A stretch of 9,734 nucleotides of DNA from NCBI GenBank assembly GCA_021847165.1, contig JAJZUH010000072.1, positions 1 to 9,734 on the forward strand. The letters run 5' to 3'. Origin of the DNA: Pseudomonadota bacterium. Its GTDB lineage: Bacteria > Pseudomonadota > Gammaproteobacteria > Burkholderiales > Gallionellaceae. The notes beneath the pieces were generated by a model. The model was not told the DNA's origin. It saw only the letters and a list, made by a program, of their open reading frames with translations, and ran no database searches. The position numbers and the translations under genes are program-made. Shown one piece after another: positions 5,520 to 9,734 of the stretch. How positions within the stretch are numbered: position 1 is the stretch's first letter; every line of letters begins with the position of its first letter.

Positions 5520-6185
5520 CTGCAGGACATTGGAGAACTCCTCGATGAAGCTCTCGAAGCGGGACGACAGGCGTGCGATGTCATAGGCATAGCGGTTGTA
5601 GGCCACCACCGCCGGGATGGCGGCGAACAATCCCATGGCCGTTGCCACCAGCGCCTCGGCGATACCGGGAGCGACTTGCGCGAGGGTCGCCTGGCCGACG
5701 CTGGACAGGCCGCGGAATGCGTTCATGATGCCCCACACCGTGCCCAGCAAGCCGACATAGGGGCTGACCGAACCGACCGTGGCCAGGAAAGACAGGTGCG
5801 ATTCCAGATCGTCCATCTCGCGCTGGTAGCGAGCCCGCATCGCGCGGCGCGTGCCGTCCATCACCGCCGCGCTCTCCACGCCATGGGTCTTCTTCAGCTT
5901 GACGAACTCGGCAAAACCCGCCGCGAAGATGCGTTCCAGCGCGCCGACGTCGCGCCGCGCCTGGCTGTTGGCCTGCTGATAGAGTGCGTTCAGATTGGTA
6001 TTGCCCCAGAACGCGTCTTCGAATTCGACCGTCTGCCTGACGGCGGCCCTGACCCCGAACATCTTGAGGAAGATGTACCACCACGACATCAGCGACACCG
6101 ACAGCAACAATCCCATCACCAGCTGCACCAGCACGCTGGCGTTGGCAACCAGATGAACGAACGACAAATCCTGGATCAGTTCCAT
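5508..6185 (-). CDS. tolQ: Tol-Pal inner-membrane motor protein TolQ
   Basis: TolQ forms the pentameric proton channel that powers TolR and TolA. The 225-residue product has a first membrane helix at about 17-41, a cytoplasmic loop, and helices at about 132-157 and 168-195. The signature GLLGTVWGIM (145-154, Thr149) and EALVATAMGLFAAIPAVVAYN (177-197, Thr182) correspond to the channel-lining threonines Thr145 and Thr178 of E. coli. The ATG at 6183-6185 lies 4 nt after the ybgC stop, with only a weak GGGA ribosome site, which suggests coupling to ybgC. It ends in CAGCCATGA, a pattern repeated at the start of tolR. Confidence 0.97.
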   Translation of the reverse strand: MELIQDLSFVHLVANASVLVQLVMGLLLSVSLMSWWYIFLKMFGVRAAVRQTVEFEDAFWGNTNLNALYQQANSQARRDVGALERIFAAGFAEFVKLKKTHGVESAAVMDGTRRAMRARYQREMDDLESHLSFLATVGSVSPYVGLLGTVWGIMNAFRGLSSVGQATLAQVAPGIAEALVATAMGLFAAIPAVVAYNRYAYDIARLSSRFESFIEEFSNVLQRQP

Positions 6186-6189
6186 TTGC

Positions 6190-6594
6190 TCAATCCCAAT
6201 GTTTACGCAATACGTCCGGCACGCTCACCGGCTTGAAGGTCTTCATGTCCACGCACACCAGATGCACCTCGCCTTCGGCCAGCAACTCGTCGCCGCGCAG
6301 AATCTGCTGCGACACGGTAACGCGGCTGCGCCCGACCTCCTTGATGCTGGAGGTGACCGCCACCAGATCGTCCAGCAGGGCTGGCTTCAGGTAATCCAGC
6401 TTGAGCGAGCGCACCACGAACACCATGCCCAGCTCCTGCATCAGCCCCGCGTTGCTGTAGCCGAAGGTGCGCAGCCACTCGGTGCGCGAACGCTCCATAA
6501 AGTTCACATAGCTGGCGTGATAGGTCACGCCGCCCGCATCCGTGTCCTGGAAATATATCCGGACCGGCCAGGAGAACACCTTGTGCTTACTCAT
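6190..6594 (-). CDS. ybgC: Tol-Pal-associated acyl-CoA thioesterase YbgC (hotdog fold)
   Basis: YbgC is a cytoplasmic 4-hydroxybenzoyl-CoA-type thioesterase, the usual first gene of tol-pal clusters; it acts on acyl-CoAs or acyl-ACP, and its link to the Tol system is not settled. The 134-residue product aligns with E. coli YbgC from [33 protein letters not shown] (9-41), including catalytic Asp19 (Asp18 in E. coli) and His26, with [18 protein letters not shown] and [10 protein letters not shown] further on. The ATG (6592-6594) lies inside the last codons of ruvB, an 8-nt overlap ending in the ruvB TAA at 6587-6589. Length and active site are complete. Confidence 0.96.
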   Translation of the reverse strand: MSKHKVFSWPVRIYFQDTDAGGVTYHASYVNFMERSRTEWLRTFGYSNAGLMQELGMVFVVRSLKLDYLKPALLDDLVAVTSSIKEVGRSRVTVSQQILRGDELLAEGEVHLVCVDMKTFKPVSVPDVLRKHWD

Positions 6595-7642
6595 CCCACA
6601 ACTCCTTGTTGCCGCCGCTGCGCGGCTGCACCAGACCGAAATGCTGATACGCGTTGGCCGTCGCCATGCGTCCGCGCGGCGTGCGCTGCAGATAGCCCTG
6701 CTGGATCAGATACGGCTCCAGCACGTCCTCGATGGTGTCGCGTTCCTCGCCGATGGCGGCCGCGAGGTTGTCCACGCCGACCGGCCCGCCGAGGAACTTC
6801 TCGATCACCGTCTGCAACAGTTTCCTGTCCATCACGTCCAGTCCGCGCGCATCCACATCCAGCATGGTCAGCGCGGCATCCGCCACTGCGCGGTTGGCAT
6901 CGCCGCCGGCCTTCACGTCGGCGTAGTCGCGCACCCGGCGCAATAGCCGGTTGGCGATGCGCGGCGTGCCGCGCGAACGGTTGGCGATCTCCAGCGCGCC
7001 GTCCGGCGTCAGGTTCATCTCCAGCAGGCTGGCCGAGCGCATCACGATGCGCTGCAGTTCCTGCGGCGTATAGAACTCCAGCCGCGCCACGATGCCGAAG
7101 CGGTCGCGCAGCGGGTTGGTCAGCATGCCGGCGCGCGTGGTCGCGCCGACCAGCGTGAACGGCGGCAGGTCGATCTTCACCGAACGCGCGCCCGGCCCCT
7201 CGCCGATCATGATGTCGATCTGGTAATCCTCCAGCGCGGGATAGAGGATCTCCTCCACCACCGGCGACAGGCGGTGGATCTCGTCGATGAACAGCACGTC
7301 GTGCGGCTCCAGATTGGTCAGCAAGGCCGCCAGATCGCCCGCCCGTTCCAGCACCGGACCGGAAGTGTGGCGGATGTTGACGCCCATCTCGCGCGCGATG
7401 ATCTGCGCCAGCGTCGTTTTGCCCAGGCCGGGCGGGCCGAACAGCAGCACATGGTCGAGCGCTTCCTTGCGCTGCTTCGCCGCCTGGATGAAGATTTCCA
7501 GCTGGCCGCGTATCTTCTCCTGCCCGACGTATTCGTCCAGCTGCTTGGGGCGCAGCGCGCGCTCCAGCGCTTCCTCCTGCTGCGAAACAGGCGCAGCGGA
7601 GATCAGGCGCGGGGCGGCGGAAAGGTCGTCGTGCTGGATCAT
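6587..7642 (-). CDS. ruvB: Holliday junction branch-migration ATPase RuvB
   Basis: RuvB is the hexameric AAA+ motor that RuvA loads on Holliday junctions. The 351-residue product shows Walker A GPPGLGKT (69-76), Walker B FIDE (118-121) followed by IHRL, sensor 1 in GATTRAG (166-172), the arginine-finger segment LRDRFG (178-183) and sensor 2 in [13 protein letters not shown] (224-236). The winged-helix C-terminal domain ends with [13 protein letters not shown]. The start ATG at 7640-7642 overlaps the ruvA stop as ATGA. Its 3' end overlaps ybgC by 8 nt, tying DNA repair genes and the tol genes into one transcript. Confidence 0.98.
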   Translation of the reverse strand: MIQHDDLSAAPRLISAAPVSQQEEALERALRPKQLDEYVGQEKIRGQLEIFIQAAKQRKEALDHVLLFGPPGLGKTTLAQIIAREMGVNIRHTSGPVLERAGDLAALLTNLEPHDVLFIDEIHRLSPVVEEILYPALEDYQIDIMIGEGPGARSVKIDLPPFTLVGATTRAGMLTNPLRDRFGIVARLEFYTPQELQRIVMRSASLLEMNLTPDGALEIANRSRGTPRIANRLLRRVRDYADVKAGGDANRAVADAALTMLDVDARGLDVMDRKLLQTVIEKFLGGPVGVDNLAAAIGEERDTIEDVLEPYLIQQGYLQRTPRGRMATANAYQHFGLVQPRSGGNKELWDE

Positions 7643-8220
7643 GCTTTGGATAATAACTTAAGCGCCTGACGAATGCCGTCGGAGACACCGGATTCCTTGG
7701 GCAACTGCTGCGCCGCCCAATCCGCCTCTTTCTCGTTGTAGCCCAGCGCCAGCAAGGCATTGACGATGTCGCTGCCGGACGATGCGCCCGGCGCACCGGA
7801 TGCCGCCCCGGACGCGCTCGCGGCGAACTTGCCCTGCAGTTCCAGCAACAGGCGCTCGGCGGTCTTCTTGCCCACGCCGGGTATCCTGGTCAGGCGCGCG
7901 GCATCCTTGTTGGCCACCGCCAGCGCGAGATCGGCCAGACTCAATCCGGACAACACCGACAACGCGAGTTTCGGACCGACGCCGCTGATCTTGAGCAACT
8001 GGCGGAAGGCGACGCGCTCTTCGTGCGTGAGGAATCCGAACAGCAGGTGCGCATCCTCGCGCACGATGAGTTGCGTATGCAGCACGACTTTTTCATGCAG
8101 CGCGGGCAGGTTGTAGAAGGTGCTCATCGGCACGTCCACCTCGTAGCCGACGCCCTGCACGTCCAGCACGATCTGCGGCGGATTCTTTTCCAGCAGGATG
8201 CCGCTCAGTCTTCCAATCAT
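7639..8220 (-). CDS. ruvA: Holliday junction DNA-binding protein RuvA
   Basis: RuvA is the tetramer that binds four-way junctions and recruits RuvB. The 193-residue product begins [12 protein letters not shown], the conserved OB-fold start. Two helix-hairpin-helix motifs follow, SGVGPKLAL (about 79-87) and [16 protein letters not shown] (about 113-128). A flexible Ala/Ser/Gly/Pro linker (about 133-148) leads to the C-terminal RuvB-binding domain ([17 protein letters not shown] onward). The ATG at 8218-8220 has AAGGGA 5 nt upstream. It is the first gene after a 169-nt gap, so a promoter could lie there, but I see no convincing one. Confidence 0.98.
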   Translation of the reverse strand: MIGRLSGILLEKNPPQIVLDVQGVGYEVDVPMSTFYNLPALHEKVVLHTQLIVREDAHLLFGFLTHEERVAFRQLLKISGVGPKLALSVLSGLSLADLALAVANKDAARLTRIPGVGKKTAERLLLELQGKFAASASGAASGAPGASSGSDIVNALLALGYNEKEADWAAQQLPKESGVSDGIRQALKLLSKA

Positions 8221-8389
8221 TCGTTTCCCTTAATTCAAGTCATCCCGCCCAAAATGGCATGCCCGCAAGCCCCGTAAAATGGCGATGTGCAAAGCACCCA
8301 TGTGAAGAATCCCGTCATTCGGCCATCTTCAGGCCAATCACCCGAAGAGGGCCGTCCTTCGGGCCTGCAGACAAGTCATCCTTTCCGGC
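8221..8389. repeat. Hairpin-rich spacer bounded by 10-bp direct repeats
   Basis: The gap between the prenyltransferase and ruvA is non-coding as far as I can tell. CAAGTCATCC appears at 8236-8245 and 8372-8381, enclosing 126 bp. Inside are GGCC/GGCC around a 7-nt loop near 8322-8336, GTGC/GCAC around AAA (8287-8297), the palindrome GGCATGCC (8256-8263), and AAAATGGC twice (8251-8258, 8276-8283). This looks like a small degenerate dispersed repeat. The 8-mer GCACCCAT found here (8294-8301) also occurs twice in the tolQ-tolR spacer. No clear promoter for ruvA was found. Confidence 0.5.
8341..8363 (-). terminator. Weak terminator-like hairpin after the prenyltransferase
   Basis: CCCGAAG (8341-8347) and CTTCGGG (8357-8363) form a 7-bp stem with a 9-nt loop, 27 nt downstream of the prenyltransferase stop. 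On the minus strand it is followed by TGATTGG, not a T-run, so an intrinsic terminator is doubtful. It may just be part of the repeat-like spacer, or slow 3' decay of the upstream message. Confidence 0.3.
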
Positions 8390-9331
8390 TCACCTGCTCA
8401 GCAGCAACGCCAGCGACAGCAGCGCGCCATGCACCAGCATCGCGCCGATGGTGAGCTTGATCGCATCGCCCAGTCGCTGCGGTTGCGCGGCATGGCGCAA
8501 CAGGAGGCGTGCCGCTTTCCCGCTCAGCGGCAGCGCCAGTCCGGCCAGCAAGGCCAGCCGCGGCAACCAGCCCAGCGCCACGCCCGCCAGCAGCCAGGCA
8601 TAAGCCAGCGCGACGATCAGCGCATAGCCCCAGCGCGCGTGCCGCACTTCCAGGCGCGCCACCCAATGCAGTTTGCCAGCGGCCGTATCGGCCGTGCGGT
8701 CGGGAAACTGGTTGATGTAGAGCAGATTCGTCACCAGCAGCGCGTATGACAATCCAGCGGCAAAAGGCGCGGCCGCAAAACCCTTGCGCTGCACGAAATC
8801 CGTACCGACCGTGATGGCAAGGAACCCGGCCGCCACGCACAATTCCCCCAGCCCGCGGCTGTTCAGGCGGAACGGCGGCGCCGAATACGCCCAGCCGATG
8901 AACAGGCCAGCCAGGCCCACATACATCAACTGCGGCGCGGACCGGGCCATCAGCCACAGCCCGGCGGCGGCCACGCAGGCCATCAGCGCAAACCCGAGAT
9001 TGCGCGTCTGCGCCGGTGTCAGCACGCCGTTCTGGATGAAGCGGCTGCCGCCGGTGAAGGGGAAGATGCGTCCGGTATTCTGCGCATCGGTGCCGTTCAG
9101 CGCATCGTAGTAATCGTTCAGCACGTTCACCCCGGCATGCGCCAGCAGCGCGAACAGCAGCGTGACCAGCGCCAGCGGGGTATCGAACGCCACACCGTCG
9201 TGCCAGGCGACCGCCAGCCCGATCAGGCTGGCCATCAGGCTGGCGCCGAGGAAGGCCGGCCGCGTCGCCGCGAAATAGCGCGCGAGCGGGTTCTGGAATG
9301 CCGCGAGCGTCGGCTCCAGCGGTTGCGTCAT
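8390..9331 (-). CDS. UbiA-family (MenA-like) prenyltransferase
   Basis: This is an integral-membrane enzyme that would transfer an isoprenoid chain to an aromatic acceptor; the substrate is not shown. The 313-residue product has about eight hydrophobic segments. The first aspartate-rich motif is [11 protein letters not shown] (72-82; Asp73, Asp76, Asp82) and the second is [14 protein letters not shown] (207-220; Asp211, Asp215), with [15 protein letters not shown] (149-163) between. NQFPDxxxDxxAGK and the GLGE loop resemble 1,4-dihydroxy-2-naphthoate prenyltransferase MenA more than UbiA. No other quinone genes are present, so I give no symbol. It starts at ATG 9329-9331, overlapping the ruvC stop as ATGA, and so is coupled to ruvC. 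Confidence 0.85.
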   Translation of the reverse strand: MTQPLEPTLAAFQNPLARYFAATRPAFLGASLMASLIGLAVAWHDGVAFDTPLALVTLLFALLAHAGVNVLNDYYDALNGTDAQNTGRIFPFTGGSRFIQNGVLTPAQTRNLGFALMACVAAAGLWLMARSAPQLMYVGLAGLFIGWAYSAPPFRLNSRGLGELCVAAGFLAITVGTDFVQRKGFAAAPFAAGLSYALLVTNLLYINQFPDRTADTAAGKLHWVARLEVRHARWGYALIVALAYAWLLAGVALGWLPRLALLAGLALPLSGKAARLLLRHAAQPQRLGDAIKLTIGAMLVHGALLSLALLLSR

Positions 9332-9734
9332 ACCAGCCTCCCTCCCCGTACCCGAAACCCTCTGGTCGCCAGCGCCCCCAATCCCATGCCGCCGTGCGCA
9401 TGGCAGATGGCGCAGGCCAGCGCATCCGCCGCATCCGGACTGGGCGTACCGGACAGCTTGAGCAGGCGCTGCACCATCGCCTGCACCTGCTCCTTGTCGG
9501 CATGGCCGTTGCCGACCACCGCCTGCTTCACCTGCAGCGCCGTGTATTCCGCCACCGGCAAGTCCGCCTGCACCGCTGCGCAGATCGCCGCGCCGCGCGC
9601 CTGACCGAGCAGCAGTGTGGACTGCGGGTTGACGTTGACGAACACCTTTTCCACCGCGACCTGTTCCGGCTTGTGCCGGGCGATGACCTCGCCCAGCGAA
9701 GCCAGGATCACTTTCAACCGTTCCGGCAGTTCGC
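9328..9734 (-). CDS. ruvC: Holliday junction endonuclease RuvC, N-terminus beyond the window
   Basis: RuvC cuts Holliday junctions held by RuvAB. About 135 residues are visible and the frame is open to the window edge; roughly the first 40 residues are missing, with the first catalytic Asp (Asp7 in E. coli). The visible part includes VAVEKVF (Glu66 in E. coli), [30 protein letters not shown] and PDAADALA (Asp138 and Asp141), so three of the four catalytic acids are present. An in-frame TTG at 9715-9717 could be taken as a start, but the upstream frame continues as ELPER and conserved RuvC sequence lies before it, so it is internal. Confidence 0.96.
   Translation of the reverse strand, partial: ELPERLKVILASLGEVIARHKPEQVAVEKVFVNVNPQSTLLLGQARGAAICAAVQADLPVAEYTALQVKQAVVGNGHADKEQVQAMVQRLLKLSGTPSPDAADALACAICHAHGGMGLGALATRGFRVRGGRLV

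Noticed and set aside
6591..7796. Minus-strand 401-codon frame across ruvB and the end of ruvA
   Set aside because: It is in another frame of the same strand as ruvB, is rich in Arg, Ala, Gly and Pro with no motifs, and is displaced by the complete RuvB with all AAA+ motifs.
8221..8389. Promoter for ruvA in the upstream gap
   Set aside because: TTGCAC- and TTGCGG-like -35 boxes exist, but no acceptable -10 is found at 16-18 bp, so no call was made.
8376..9503. Minus-strand 375-codon frame over the prenyltransferase and ruvC
   Set aside because: Off-frame shadow of two recognised genes with low-complexity Arg/Ala/Gly translation.
1..9734. CRISPR array, defence genes, insertion sequence or prophage genes
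   Set aside because: No regularly spaced repeats, transposase, integrase or phage-like gene is present; nearly all of the window is housekeeping coding sequence.

Overview
The window is a compact, almost fully coding stretch of a GC-rich proteobacterial chromosome, most likely a betaproteobacterium. That placement is an inference from the style of the proteins (the TolB C-terminus, the cysteine-containing Pal C-terminus, the short TolA) and from the gene order; a Gallionellaceae or Nitrosomonadales-type organism would fit but cannot be proved here. Every gene is on the minus strand, so transcription runs from high to low coordinates.

In transcription order the layout is: ruvC (5' end beyond the window, 9328-9734), a UbiA/MenA-type prenyltransferase (8390-9331), a 169-nt non-coding gap, ruvA (7639-8220), ruvB (6587-7642), ybgC (6190-6594), tolQ (5508-6185), an unusual 178-nt spacer, tolR (4910-5329), tolA (4170-4913), tolB (2902-4158), pal (2346-2882), cpoB (1561-2334), queE (890-1546), queC (213-887), then a strong stable-RNA promoter driving tRNA-Lys(TTT) and tRNA-Thr(TGT). 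Start and stop codons mostly overlap (ATGA at ruvC/prenyltransferase, ruvA/ruvB and tolR/tolA; 8 nt at ruvB/ybgC) or lie within 2-19 nt, which points to a long translationally coupled operon or nested operons.

Functionally there are four blocks. RuvABC resolves Holliday junctions. YbgC-TolQRAB-Pal-CpoB is the trans-envelope Tol-Pal machine that draws the outer membrane inward at division and links it to peptidoglycan synthesis. QueE and QueC carry out the last two steps to preQ0, the precursor of queuosine in tRNA. The tRNA pair follows. The order ruvC-ruvA-ruvB-ybgC-tolQRAB-pal-cpoB-queE-queC-tRNA-Lys is a known proteobacterial arrangement, as in Pseudomonas; the prenyltransferase between ruvC and ruvA is the unexpected member.

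The most interesting feature is the tolQ-tolR junction. Where the tolQ stop and tolR start would normally touch, 178 nt intervene, bounded by a 10-bp direct repeat that contains the ATGA motif. The spacer is open as a 61-codon frame that overlaps tolQ by ATGA at one end and tolR by ATGA at the other. It also holds a segment that can pair either with the end of tolQ or with the tolR Shine-Dalgarno and start codon, a competing-hairpin layout that would suit translational control of tolR. It could instead be the by-product of a small repeat insertion. A second hairpin-rich spacer, upstream of ruvA, is also bounded by a 10-bp direct repeat.
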